35,865 bases of DNA from an uncultured Prevotellaceae bacterium (GCA_902801375.1 CADCIB010000027.1:1-35865), one strand, 5' to 3'; shown: positions 16,032 through 24,517, counted from the first letter of the stretch. Notes: generated by a model from the sequence alone, not told the origin. A program made the numbers and translations.

Positions 16032-16997
16032 ATGCACAAGGCCGGATTTGTAAACATCGTGGGCAACCCCAATGTGGGGAAGTCTACGCTGATGAACCAA
16101 TTGGTGGGCGAGCGTATCTCGATAGCCACCTTCAAGGCGCAGACTACGCGCCACCGCATCATGGGTATCGTGAACACCGACGACATGCAGATTGTGTTCA
16201 GCGATACCCCTGGTGTGTTGAAACCCAACTACAAGCTGCAAGAGTCGATGCTGGCGTTCTCGGAGAGTGCGCTGGCCGATGCCGACGTGCTGCTCTACGT
16301 CACCGACGTAGTGGAGAACCCAGAGAAGAACATGGACTTCTTGGAGAAGGTGCAGAAGATGACCATACCCGTCATCCTGCTCATTAACAAGATTGACAGC
16401 CTCACAACTGATTTATGTCAATCTGGAGGTCCTCGATCATCAAGTGAATCTAGATCTTCTAGAGATTCCAGTCAGTCTAGAGATTCCAGTCAGTCTAGGC
16501 TGAATGCAATTGTGGAGAAGTGGCACGCGCTTTTACCCAAGGCGGAGATACTGCCCATCTCGGCGAAGAACAAGTTTGGGGTGGACATGCTCCTGAAGCG
16601 CATCAAGGAACTGCTGCCTGAGAGTCCCGCCTACTTCGACAAGGATCAGCTGACCGACAAGCCCGCCCGCTTCTTCGTGTCGGAAATCATCCGCGAGAAG
16701 ATATTGCTCTACTACGACAAGGAGATTCCTTATTCTGTAGAGGTCAGCGTGGAGAGCTTTCAGGAAACGGAGAAGAGCATCCATATCCGCGCCATTATTT
16801 ATGTGGAGCGCGATTCGCAGAAAGGCATCATCATCGGTCATCAGGGTGTGGCCTTGAAGAAGGTGGGCGCCGAGTCGCGCAAGGCCTTGGAGAAGTTCTT
16901 CGGCAAGAGCATCTTCTTGGAAACCTACGTGAAGGTGGACAAAGACTGGCGTAGCTCGAAACGCGAATTGGATCACTTCGGCTACAATCCCGATTGA
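16032..16997 (+). CDS. era: GTPase Era, with a Ser/Arg-rich insert
   Basis: A 321-residue ribosome assembly GTPase that binds 16S rRNA. G motifs: GNPNVGKS (11-18), T39 region (TTRHR), DTPG (58-61), NKID (119-122) and SAKN (177-180). A KH RNA-binding domain follows (GIIIGHQGVALKKVG, about 264-278). Between NKID and SAKN, residues about 125-156 are a low-complexity run (SSSESRSSRDSSQSRDSSQSR split across the region) encoded partly by an 18-bp tandem repeat. Related Era proteins are about 290-300 residues, so the extra length equals the insert. It is in frame and no motif is lost, so the protein is probably active. Last gene of the yceD operon. Confidence 0.95.
   Translation: MHKAGFVNIVGNPNVGKSTLMNQLVGERISIATFKAQTTRHRIMGIVNTDDMQIVFSDTPGVLKPNYKLQESMLAFSESALADADVLLYVTDVVENPEKNMDFLEKVQKMTIPVILLINKIDSLTTDLCQSGGPRSSSESRSSRDSSQSRDSSQSRLNAIVEKWHALLPKAEILPISAKNKFGVDMLLKRIKELLPESPAYFDKDQLTDKPARFFVSEIIREKILLYYDKEIPYSVEVSVESFQETEKSIHIRAIIYVERDSQKGIIIGHQGVALKKVGAESRKALEKFFGKSIFLETYVKVDKDWRSSKRELDHFGYNPD
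16458..16493 (+). repeat. 18-bp tandem repeat inside era
   Basis: Two exact copies of TCTAGAGATTCCAGTCAG lie at 16458-16475 and 16476-16493, with a partial third (TCTAGG) and a degenerate upstream copy (CTAGATCTTCTAG). The unit encodes SRDSSQ. Its AGA and TCT codons differ from the GC-rich codons of the rest of the gene. Confidence 0.9.
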
Positions 16998-17083
16998 ACC
17001 TCATTGGCATAAGTATGACACTCATGCGAAGATCGTGTCGTTTCTTTCACTCCCTTTTGCCCTTTCTTCACAAATTGCGATAG

Positions 17084-18019
17084 TTAATAACTATTCCTGT
17101 ATTCGGCTGGCGTTTTCTGCGTCAGCCGTTTGAAGTATTTAGAGAAGAAGGAAGGGTTGGGAAAATTCATTTCTTCTGAAATTCTGGCTACGGACTTGTC
17201 GGTATGACGCAGTTCCACCTTGATACGTGCAATAAGGGCACGGTCGATCCATTCTTTGGCTGTGACACCACTGGCCTGACGGACGACGGTGCCGAGATAG
17301 CGTTCTGTCAGGCACATCTTTGAGGCATAGAAAGCTATCTGATGTTCGTCGACAGCATATTGGTTGACAAACAGGATAAAGCGGTCGAAGATGGTCTGCT
17401 CGCGCGATTGCGTGACCTGTTGCTGTGTGGTATAGCGACGGAAAAGATTGTCGTAGTGGTGCATTTGGGCAGCGATAAGACTGCCGACGAGCTGGCGGTC
17501 GTAGTCGTGCTGGTGGACGACGTGCCAGAGAGTTTCCAGAATCTGTCGGGCGGTGGCGATGTCGGCCTCCGAGGCTGGTAGCTGGAAGTCGCGCACCTGC
17601 CCATTAAAGGCTGAGGGCATTTGGCCGGCAGCGAAAGGCATGCAGAAAGTGGGCGATAAGGCGAAACCATATATTTCGACATCAGGCGAAAAGTACGAAG
17701 GCGTGATAAGCGTGCCAGGCCCGAAGAAGATGATGCTGCCGGCAGTAATTTGTTTCTCCACAAGGTTGATGTTGGCGTGGATCTCACCCTGTACCAATAT
17801 CCCCATACGATGGTCGTTAATGGCATAGGGTGGGGGCTGCTGCAAAACCAATGTAAACACGTGGGGATTGCCATGCAGAATAACCAGATCGTCGCTGAGG
17901 AATAAGTTCTTGCGCAATAGTTGCAGGTGCGGTTCGAATATGTGGCGCATGCGCGCCAGACTCATCAGATAGGGTTCTTGCTTCGGTGATTGGCTCCTGC
18001 CGTCTGTAGGTCTTTTCAT
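17084..18019 (-). CDS. AraC-family transcriptional regulator
   Basis: Taken from ATG 18019, the protein has 311 residues. The longer frame from 18046 would start within the -7 element at 18044-18051. The N-terminal half is a cupin-like sensor (HRMGILVQGEIHANINLVEKQITAGSIIFFGPGTL). The C-terminal 100 residues are an AraC/XylS double helix-turn-helix (ASKMCLTERYLGTVVRQASGVTAKEWIDRALIARIKVELRHTDKSVARISEEMNFPNPSFFSKYFKRLTQKTPAEYR, split here as two helix pairs). It is transcribed away from the efflux operon starting at 18216, which it most likely controls. The ligand is unknown. Confidence 0.93.
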   Translation of the reverse strand: MKRPTDGRSQSPKQEPYLMSLARMRHIFEPHLQLLRKNLFLSDDLVILHGNPHVFTLVLQQPPPYAINDHRMGILVQGEIHANINLVEKQITAGSIIFFGPGTLITPSYFSPDVEIYGFALSPTFCMPFAAGQMPSAFNGQVRDFQLPASEADIATARQILETLWHVVHQHDYDRQLVGSLIAAQMHHYDNLFRRYTTQQQVTQSREQTIFDRFILFVNQYAVDEHQIAFYASKMCLTERYLGTVVRQASGVTAKEWIDRALIARIKVELRHTDKSVARISEEMNFPNPSFFSKYFKRLTQKTPAEYRNSY

Positions 18020-18043
18020 GTTTTTTTTGTTTGATTTACGATG

Positions 18044-18051
18044 CAAAGATA
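18044..18051 (-). promoter_or_regulatory. Bacteroidetes -7 element of the AraC-type gene
   Basis: On the minus strand TATCTTTG followed by C lies 25 bases before ATG 18019 and overlaps the upstream in-frame ATG at 18046, which decides the start. Confidence 0.65.
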
Positions 18052-18060
18052 ATACTTTTT

Positions 18061-18083
18061 CCTAAATAATTGCTATTTTTAGG
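18061..18083. promoter_or_regulatory. Inverted repeat in the divergent regulatory region
   Basis: CCTAAA (18061-18066) and TTTAGG (18078-18083) form a perfect inverted repeat with an 11-base gap, within the 196 bases between the AraC-type gene and the efflux operon. It is a candidate operator just upstream of the regulator's -7 element. AraC proteins often use direct rather than inverted sites, so this is tentative. Confidence 0.35.
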
Positions 18084-18148
18084 GTTGAATCAAACAAAAG
18101 GGACATAATTTCCTCCTTAAAGGTAACGATAGTTAGGGGAATATGTTG

Positions 18149-18156
18149 TACCTTTG
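18149..18156 (+). promoter_or_regulatory. -7 element of the efflux operon
   Basis: TACCTTTG followed by C fits the -7 consensus. No TTTG is found 19-21 bases upstream, which suits a promoter needing an activator such as the divergent AraC-type protein. Confidence 0.6.
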
Positions 18157-18215
18157 CAACGTCGTAAGACATCTATTCACGATTATCAGATCATAAATAA
18201 TATAAGAACATCATT

Positions 18216-19496
18216 ATGCGACGAACGTTGTTATGTCTATTGTTTTTCGTTTCTCATTTCTCGTATATCATAGCGCAGACGCTGGAAGAGTGTCAGCAGG
18301 CGGCGGAGAGAAACTATCCGCAGATAAGGCACTACGACCTGATCAGACAGACAACCGATCTGACGGTGGCTAACATCGGCAAGGGTTGGCTTCCGCAGGT
18401 GTCGGCACAGGCACAGGCCACCTTGCAGAGCGATGTGACGGCTTTCCCCGAGTCGATGCAGAAACTGTATCAGCAAGCGGGTGTCGACATGAAAGGACTG
18501 AAGAAGGACCAATACCGCATAGGGCTTGACGTGCAGCAGACGGTGTACGACGGGGGAACCATCAGGCATACCCAGGAAATAGCCCGCCGGCAGGGAGACG
18601 TAGAGGAGGCGCAGACGGAGGTGGCCCTGTATCAGGTGCGGCGCAGGGTGAACGAGATGTATTTCGGTTTGCTGCTGTTGGATGAACAAATCCGCTTGAA
18701 CGCTGACTTGCAGGAAGTGTTGACACAGAGTGAAAAGAAGCTGAAGGCCATGTATGAGCATGGTACCGCAGCGGAGAGCGACTATTTGAGCGTGAAGGCA
18801 GAACGGCTGAATGTGGTGCAGCAGGGGACAGGCCTACAGTCGCAGAAGCAGTCGTTGCAGATTTTGCTCAATGCGTTCTGTGGAATAGAGGTGAGGGCGG
18901 TGGAGAAACCGGTGCTTCCGTCTGTGGAAGTACCGCAGACTATAGGGCCGCGACCGGAACTGAAGGCCATCGACGCACAGCTGCGATTGGCAGAAGCGCA
19001 GGAGAAAGCTCTCGATGCTGCCTTGAAGCCAAAGTTGGGCGTGTTTGCCCAAGGCTTCTATGGCTATCCCGGTTTCAATATGTTTGAGGATATGATGCGC
19101 CATCAATGGTCGTGGAACGGATTGATTGGAGCCCGACTGACATGGAACATCGGCGCACTCTATACTCGTAAGAATGATCGCATGAAAATACAATTGCAGC
19201 GGAGTATGGCAGAGACCAACCGCGACGTGTTCCTTTTTAATAATCGTCTGGAACAGATTCAGCAGAACGAGAACATCAGCCGTTTCCGCCGTCTGATGGC
19301 CGACGACGAGGAAATCATCTCGTTGCGCTCATCCGTACGCAAGGCGGCTGAGTCGAAATTGGCACACGGCATTATCGACGTCAACGACCTGGTGAAAGAA
19401 ATCAATGCGGAGAACAATGCTCGGGTGCAGCGTACCGTCCATGAGATAGAGCTCTTGAAGGAAATCTACGACTTGAAGTATACGACAAATAACTGA
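18216..19496 (+). CDS. TolC-family outer membrane efflux protein
   Basis: A 426-residue protein with a signal peptide (1-22, ending SYIIAQ) and the two-repeat helical layout of TolC proteins: LEECQQAAERNYPQIRHYDLI at the start, and long Gln/Glu/Arg/Leu-rich helices around 110-220 and 330-420. The GARLTWNIGALYTRKNDR segment in the second repeat is typical. It forms the outer membrane channel for the HlyD-like adaptor and ABC pump encoded next. The adaptor gene begins 14 bases on. First gene of a five-gene operon. Confidence 0.92.
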   Translation: MRRTLLCLLFFVSHFSYIIAQTLEECQQAAERNYPQIRHYDLIRQTTDLTVANIGKGWLPQVSAQAQATLQSDVTAFPESMQKLYQQAGVDMKGLKKDQYRIGLDVQQTVYDGGTIRHTQEIARRQGDVEEAQTEVALYQVRRRVNEMYFGLLLLDEQIRLNADLQEVLTQSEKKLKAMYEHGTAAESDYLSVKAERLNVVQQGTGLQSQKQSLQILLNAFCGIEVRAVEKPVLPSVEVPQTIGPRPELKAIDAQLRLAEAQEKALDAALKPKLGVFAQGFYGYPGFNMFEDMMRHQWSWNGLIGARLTWNIGALYTRKNDRMKIQLQRSMAETNRDVFLFNNRLEQIQQNENISRFRRLMADDEEIISLRSSVRKAAESKLAHGIIDVNDLVKEINAENNARVQRTVHEIELLKEIYDLKYTTNN

Positions 19497-19510
19497 TAAT
19501 TTGCAAGAAT

Positions 19511-20404
19511 ATGAACAATAGAATGATGATTGCACTGGCGATGGCAATGCTGGTGGGTTGCAGTTCAAACGAAAAAGATTACGATGCCACGGGCACGTTT
19601 GAAGCTACGGAGACAACAGTGTCGGCCGAGCAGAGCGGCACACTGCTGCAGTTTGCCTTGGAGGAGGGCGACAACATCGAGGCAGGCCGTGAAGTGGGAT
19701 TGATAGATACCACGCAGATCTGGCTGAAGATGCAGCAGACAGAGACTTCAAAGACTGTCTATCAGAGCCAGAAGCCAGACATGGAAAAACAGATTGCGGC
19801 CACCCGTCAGCAGTTGGCAAAGGCAAAGACGGAGCAGCGTCGCTATCAGGAACTGGTCGACGACGGAGCGGCGCCCAGCAAGATGCTTGACGATGCGAAG
19901 AATCAGGTGCAGGTGTTGCAACGACAGCTCGATGCGCAGGTTTCGACGCTCAACACACAACTCTCGACGCTCAACTCCCAGCTGTCGACAGTCAATGTGC
20001 AGATACGTCAGTTGTCGGATCAGTTGCAGAAGTGCCATATCATAGCGCCCACGACGGGCACCGTCTTGGAAAAGTATGTGGAGCGTGGCGAGTATGTGAC
20101 ACCCGGCAAACCGCTCTTTAAGGTGGGCAATGTCGGGCTGATGTATCTGCGCGCCTACGTCACTTCGGCACAGTTGCAGCATGTTAAGGTGGGTCAGCAG
20201 GCCAAGGTGTTTGCTGACTATGGCGGTGGTGAGCGAAAGGAGTACGGCGGCACGGTGTCGTGGATATCGAGTCGCTCAGAGTTTACTCCGAAGACCATCC
20301 TTACCGACGATGAGCGGGCAGACCTGGTGTATGCCGTGAAGATAGCCGTCAAGAACGACGGGAATATAAAGATAGGTATGTACGGAGAAGTCTCTTTCAA
20401 GTGA
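19511..20404 (+). CDS. HlyD-family periplasmic adaptor (YbhG-like), lipoprotein
   Basis: A 297-residue adaptor linking the inner membrane pump to the TolC channel. A lipobox MLVGC (Cys17) anchors it in the membrane. The barrel-sandwich halves are at about 28-58 (GTFEATETTVSAEQSGTLLQ, then EEGDNIEAGREVGLID) and 178-205 (IIAPTTGTVLEKYVERGEYV). They flank a coiled-coil hairpin of about 110 residues. Part of the hairpin is built from a 21-bp repeat (STLNTQL, STLNSQL, STVNVQI at 145-165). A beta-barrel domain ends the protein. The order TolC-HlyD-ABC-permease-permease matches YbhGFSR/YhiI-type exporters. Confidence 0.92.
   Translation: MNNRMMIALAMAMLVGCSSNEKDYDATGTFEATETTVSAEQSGTLLQFALEEGDNIEAGREVGLIDTTQIWLKMQQTETSKTVYQSQKPDMEKQIAATRQQLAKAKTEQRRYQELVDDGAAPSKMLDDAKNQVQVLQRQLDAQVSTLNTQLSTLNSQLSTVNVQIRQLSDQLQKCHIIAPTTGTVLEKYVERGEYVTPGKPLFKVGNVGLMYLRAYVTSAQLQHVKVGQQAKVFADYGGGERKEYGGTVSWISSRSEFTPKTILTDDERADLVYAVKIAVKNDGNIKIGMYGEVSFK
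19943..20005 (+). repeat. 21-bp repeat encoding coiled-coil heptads
   Basis: Three 21-base units begin at 19943, 19964 and 19985, each starting TCGAC and encoding seven residues. The first two are near-identical and the third is diverged. The unit length equals one heptad, so changes in copy number would lengthen the adaptor hairpin without breaking the frame. Confidence 0.75.
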
Positions 20405-20465
20405 AATGTGAATCAAATTCATGCCGTGAAAGCGCTGGCAGGCGCTGAGCGGCTACCGTTCAGTG

Positions 20466-21935
20466 ATGGGTAGTATAGTTGTCAATAATATCTCAAAGTC
20501 TTACGGCAAGGTTTGTGCTTTGCATGATGTGTCGTTCGAAGTCAAGAAGGGCGAAGTCTTTGGGCTCATCGGTCCTGACGGGGCTGGTAAGACCACGCTC
20601 TATCGCATTCTCTGCACATTGCTGAAGCCAGACAGTGGTACGTCGGCGGTGGACGGCTTCGACACGGTGCGTCAGATGAAGGAGATACGGCGACGCGTAG
20701 GGTATATGCCGGGCAAGTTTTCCCTCTATCAGGACCTGACGGTGGAAGAGAACCTGAAGTTCTTCGCTACACTCTTTGGCACCACTGTTGAGGCCGGGTA
20801 CGACGGTATAAAAGCGATCTACCAACAGATAGAGCGGTTTAAGGACCGCAAAGCTGGAGCGCTGTCGGGTGGCATGAAGCAGAAACTGGCTTTGAGTTGT
20901 GCGTTGGTTCACAGTCCGAGCGTGCTGTTGCTCGACGAGCCCACAACGGGTGTCGATCCCGTAAGCCGCAAGGAGTTTTGGGAAATGCTCCTGACGCTGA
21001 AGGAACGGGGCATCACCATCGTGGCCTCAACACCCTATCTCGACGAGGTGCGTTGCTGCGACCGTGTGGCCTTTCTCGAAAAAGGTTCGATAAGAGGTAT
21101 AGGCACGCCTGACGTCATTCTGGAGAAATTCAAAGACATCTTCAATCCACCAGGGATTGAGAGGAATGAAGCGTCAAGCATGAATACAGAAGCTTGCGAT
21201 ACGGTGATTGAAGTGGAACATTTGGTGAAGGCTTTCGGCACGTTCCATGCAGTGGACGACATCTCGTTCACTGTGAAGCGGGGCGAGATCTTCGGATTCC
21301 TCGGAGCCAACGGTGCCGGCAAGACCACCGCCATGCACATGCTGACCGGTCTGAACCAGCCTACAAGTGGTTCGGGCCGTGTGGCGGGCTACGACATCCG
21401 TACGGAGTATGAACAGATTAAGAAGCACATTGGCTATATGTCGCAACGCTTCTCGCTCTACGAAGACCTGACTGTCAGCGAGAATATCCGTCTGTTTGCT
21501 GGTATCTACGGGATGAGAAACGAGGAGATCAAGACGAAGACCGAAGCATTGCTACGCCGTTTGCAATTCGAGGAGCATAAGGACGACCTGGTGTCGTCGC
21601 TGCCGCTTGGCTGGAAACAAAAGCTGGCTTTCTCCGTATCCATCTTCCACGAACCCAGCGTGGTGTTCCTCGACGAGCCGACGGGTGGTGTCGATCCTGC
21701 TACGCGTAGGCAGTTCTGGGAGCTTATCTACGATGCAGCCCAACGTGGCATCACCATTTTCGTGACCACCCACTATATGGACGAGGCAGAGTATTGCGAC
21801 CGCATCTCAATCATGGTCGACGGCAAGATCAGCGCCATCGGCACGCCCGCTGAGCTCAAGAGGCGGTTCCGTCAGCCCGATATGGACCATGTGTTCACCT
21901 ATCTGGCGCGGCAGGCCACAAGGTCGTCGGACTAA
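20466..21935 (+). CDS. ABC exporter ATPase with two nucleotide-binding domains (YbhF-like)
   Basis: A 489-residue protein from ATG 20466 (a GTG lies just before it at 20463). The first domain has Walker A GPDGAGKT (36-43), signature LSGGMKQ and Walker B LLLDEPTTGVDP, but its H-loop position reads STPYLDE. The second domain has Walker A GANGAGKT (about 280), a non-standard signature LPLGWKQK (about 378), Walker B VVFLDEPTGGVDP and a normal H-loop TTHYMDE. Each of the two composite sites is thus partly degenerate, as in YbhF. It drives the two permeases encoded next. Confidence 0.94.
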   Translation: MGSIVVNNISKSYGKVCALHDVSFEVKKGEVFGLIGPDGAGKTTLYRILCTLLKPDSGTSAVDGFDTVRQMKEIRRRVGYMPGKFSLYQDLTVEENLKFFATLFGTTVEAGYDGIKAIYQQIERFKDRKAGALSGGMKQKLALSCALVHSPSVLLLDEPTTGVDPVSRKEFWEMLLTLKERGITIVASTPYLDEVRCCDRVAFLEKGSIRGIGTPDVILEKFKDIFNPPGIERNEASSMNTEACDTVIEVEHLVKAFGTFHAVDDISFTVKRGEIFGFLGANGAGKTTAMHMLTGLNQPTSGSGRVAGYDIRTEYEQIKKHIGYMSQRFSLYEDLTVSENIRLFAGIYGMRNEEIKTKTEALLRRLQFEEHKDDLVSSLPLGWKQKLAFSVSIFHEPSVVFLDEPTGGVDPATRRQFWELIYDAAQRGITIFVTTHYMDEAEYCDRISIMVDGKISAIGTPAELKRRFRQPDMDHVFTYLARQATRSSD

Positions 21936-21978
21936 AGTCGTCGCCATCTTATTTGAAACATCATCAAATCGCAGTGGA

Positions 21979-23037
21979 ATGAACCAGTTCTTGTCATTTG
22001 TCATCAAGGAATCGAAGCATATCTTGCGCGACCGTCGCACGATGCTGATCCTCTTCGGTATGCCCGTCATGCTGATGCTGCTGTTTGGTTTCGCCATTTC
22101 TACGGATGTAAAGAATGTGCGCACGGTGGTGGTCACCTCGCAGATGGATCTTCTCACGCAGCAAGTCGTGGAGCGGCTGGCACAGTCGGAGTACTTCACC
22201 ATCACGAATACCGTGGGCACACCCCAGGAGGCCGAACGGCTGATACGCAGTCAGAAGGCAGATATGGCTGTGGTCTTTGCGCAGGGGTTTGCCAGCAAGA
22301 AGCAGGGGCTGCAATTGATCGTCGATGGTTCTGACCCCAATATGGCACAACAATGGACGAACTATGCGCAACAGGTCATTGCGAATCCTGCTAACACGGT
22401 GGTCAGTTCGAAAATGCTCTACAATCCTCAGATGCGCTCGGCCTACAATTTCGTGCCAGCCATCATGGGTATGCTGCTGATGCTTATCTGCGCCATGATG
22501 ACCTCAATATCTATTGTACGCGAGAAGGAGAAGGGTACGATGGAAGTGCTGCTCGTTTCCCCTGTCCGCCCGTTGATGGTGGTCGTGGCCAAAGCTGTAC
22601 CCTATTTGATATTAGCCGTCGGCATCCTCATCACCATCCTGCTCATGGCCCGCTTCGTGTTGGACGTTCCCCTTGCCGGCTCACTGTTTTGGATTGTTGC
22701 CGTCAGCGTGCTCTATATCTTGCTGGCACTCTCGCTTGGCCTCCTCATTTCCAATATCGCGCAGACGCAGTTGGTGGCTTTGCTGCTCTCGGCTATGGTT
22801 CTGCTTATGCCGGTGGTGATGCTCTCTGGCATGCTCTTCCCCGTGGAGTCGATGCCCCGAATATTGCAGTGGATCTCGGCCGTAGTGCCTCCCCGCTACT
22901 ATATCGAGGCTATGCGCAAACTGATGATCATGGGTGTGGGCATTGGCGAGGTGGCGCGCGAGGTCATGGTTCTTGCTCTGATGACAGCTCTGTTTCTGAC
23001 CGTTGCGCTCAAAAAGTATAACACTCGATTGGAATAA
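21979..23037 (+). CDS. ABC-2 type permease (YbhS-like)
   Basis: From ATG 21979 the protein has 352 residues. The longer frame from 21889 overlaps the ATPase gene and adds a charged, non-membrane leader, so it is not used here. One transmembrane helix near the start (MLILFGMPVMLMLLFGFAIS) is followed by a periplasmic domain of about 130 residues (VKNVRTVVVTSQMDLLTQQVVERL...). Five helices then follow from about 175, including the SIVREKEKGTMEVLLVSPV motif of ABC-2 exporters between the second and third. It pairs with the next permease. Confidence 0.93.
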   Translation: MNQFLSFVIKESKHILRDRRTMLILFGMPVMLMLLFGFAISTDVKNVRTVVVTSQMDLLTQQVVERLAQSEYFTITNTVGTPQEAERLIRSQKADMAVVFAQGFASKKQGLQLIVDGSDPNMAQQWTNYAQQVIANPANTVVSSKMLYNPQMRSAYNFVPAIMGMLLMLICAMMTSISIVREKEKGTMEVLLVSPVRPLMVVVAKAVPYLILAVGILITILLMARFVLDVPLAGSLFWIVAVSVLYILLALSLGLLISNIAQTQLVALLLSAMVLLMPVVMLSGMLFPVESMPRILQWISAVVPPRYYIEAMRKLMIMGVGIGEVAREVMVLALMTALFLTVALKKYNTRLE

Positions 23038-23041
23038 GCTC

Positions 23042-24088
23042 ATGACTCTTCACTATCTCATACAGAAGGAGTTTCTCCAGATACGGCGCAACAGTTTCCT
23101 GCCCCGTCTCATCATCCTGTTCCCCATCGTCATCATGTGTGTCATGCCTTGGGTGATGAGCATGGAGGTGAAGAACATCCGAGTGGCGGTGGTCGACAAC
23201 GATCGTACTACCCAGTCGCAGCGGCTTGTTCATGCTGTTGAGGCCTCCCGTTATTTCATCTTTACGGGTCAGAAACCTTCCTACAAGGCTGCCCTTGCCG
23301 AAGTGGAGAAAGGTCAAGCAGACATCGTGCTTGAAATCCAAGGTGGACAATGTCTCATTGCTGCCAATGCCGTCAACGGTACTAAGGGGGCGATGGGCAG
23401 TGCCTATCTCTCGCAGATTGTTGTTTCTCGTGTCGCGCCGGCAGCTGTCCTGGCTCAGCCTTCCGTGCTGATGCTCTACAACAAGCATCAAAACTACAAG
23501 CTCTACATGATTCCTGCGCTCTTGGCCATTGTGATGATGCTACTCACGGGATTCCTTCCCACGCTCAATATCGTGGGCGAGAAGGAGGCTGGCACCATCG
23601 AGCAGATCAATGTCACGCCTGTTTCGAAGTGGGCGTTCATCTTGGCCAAGCTGGTTCCCTATTGGCTCATTGCGCTCTTTGTGGTCACTGCTTGCCTGTT
23701 GCTGGCGTGGGCCATTTATGGTATCACCTCTGCAGGCTCTCTGTTGTGGGTCTATGTCTTGGCGATGCTGCTTGCCCTGTTCTTCTCGTCGTTCGGACTT
23801 GTGGTCAGCAACTATAGCGATACCATGCAACAGGCCATCTTCGTCATGTGGTTCTTCGTGGTCTGCATCCTGCTGCTCAGCGGACTCTTCACGCCGACGC
23901 GCTCCATGCCCTCATGGGCTTATCTGACCACCTATGTCAATCCGATGCACTATTTCATCGATGCCATCCGCACCGTGTTCATCCGTGGGGGCGGCTTTGA
24001 AGCCATCGCCCGTCAGTTGCTGGCCCTTCTCGCCATTGGACTTTTTATGTCTGTATGGGCAGTGCAGAGCTACAAGAAGAATCAGTAG
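23042..24088 (+). CDS. ABC-2 type permease (YbhR-like)
   Basis: From ATG 23042 the protein has 348 residues, starting 4 bases after the previous stop. The upstream frame from 23003 lies within the neighbour. The topology is the same as its partner: one helix near the start (LIILFPIVIMCVMPWVMS), a periplasmic domain (VKNIRVAVVDNDRTTQSQRLVHAVEAS), then five helices with NIVGEKEAGTIEQINVTPVSKW as the ABC-2 signature segment. It is last in the efflux operon. No terminator is seen in the 700 bases downstream. Confidence 0.93.
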   Translation: MTLHYLIQKEFLQIRRNSFLPRLIILFPIVIMCVMPWVMSMEVKNIRVAVVDNDRTTQSQRLVHAVEASRYFIFTGQKPSYKAALAEVEKGQADIVLEIQGGQCLIAANAVNGTKGAMGSAYLSQIVVSRVAPAAVLAQPSVLMLYNKHQNYKLYMIPALLAIVMMLLTGFLPTLNIVGEKEAGTIEQINVTPVSKWAFILAKLVPYWLIALFVVTACLLLAWAIYGITSAGSLLWVYVLAMLLALFFSSFGLVVSNYSDTMQQAIFVMWFFVVCILLLSGLFTPTRSMPSWAYLTTYVNPMHYFIDAIRTVFIRGGGFEAIARQLLALLAIGLFMSVWAVQSYKKNQ

Positions 24089-24133
24089 CGGCAGTAGCAT
24101 AGCCGTAGACCTAAATGTCATACTTTTCGCAAA

Positions 24134-24158
24134 CTCTGCGTGCTCTGCGTCTCTGCGT
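24134..24158. repeat. CTCTGCGT direct repeats
   Basis: CTCTGCGT occurs three times in 25 bases (starting 24134, 24143 and 24151). Similar strings recur in the intergenic DNA of unrelated bacteria. No function is known to me. Confidence 0.75.
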
Positions 24159-24437
24159 GTGAACAAAAAGTGCAGGAATAATCTTTACGCCGATAAAAAC
24201 TCCTATACCTCCCAACAGCTTTTCGGTCGAACAGCTATATGAATACCTAAATTAATTGGAAAGAATTTGACAAATTTTAGTCAGTGTTTTTGCTCGTTCT
24301 ACGCAAAGGAAAGCCCATCTGAGAGGGTTGCGCCTGTCTGCCGGAGCGGCTCGTCTTGTCCCCGAGGACGTCGTTTGTGGTCTGAATGACAGTCAGAGAT
24401 GGCTTGAACGCGTGCGAAACGATAGCTGCGAGCATGT

Positions 24438-24517
24438 GATTTGACGCAGATGATAGCGTGATTTGCCGCAAATTGCATGGTGATCTGCCGCAAATCACAA
24501 GGTAAATTGACGCAAAT
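24438..24517. repeat. Palindrome array with 22-bp period, locus B
   Basis: Four 13-base imperfect palindromes are centred at 24445, 24467, 24489 and 24511, exactly 22 bases apart: ATTTG-acg-CAGAT, ATTTG-ccg-CAAAT, ATCTG-ccg-CAAAT and AATTG-acg-CAAAT. Only the second is perfect. The third extends to GTGAT/ATCAC in its outer arms. Confidence 0.85.

Noticed and set aside
14996-16228. A 410-codon open frame on the minus strand
   Set aside because: It is antisense to fabH and the start of era, both certain.
16403-16500. Insertion sequence or frameshift in era
   Set aside because: The insert is in frame, has no transposase or target-site duplication, and all G motifs downstream are intact.
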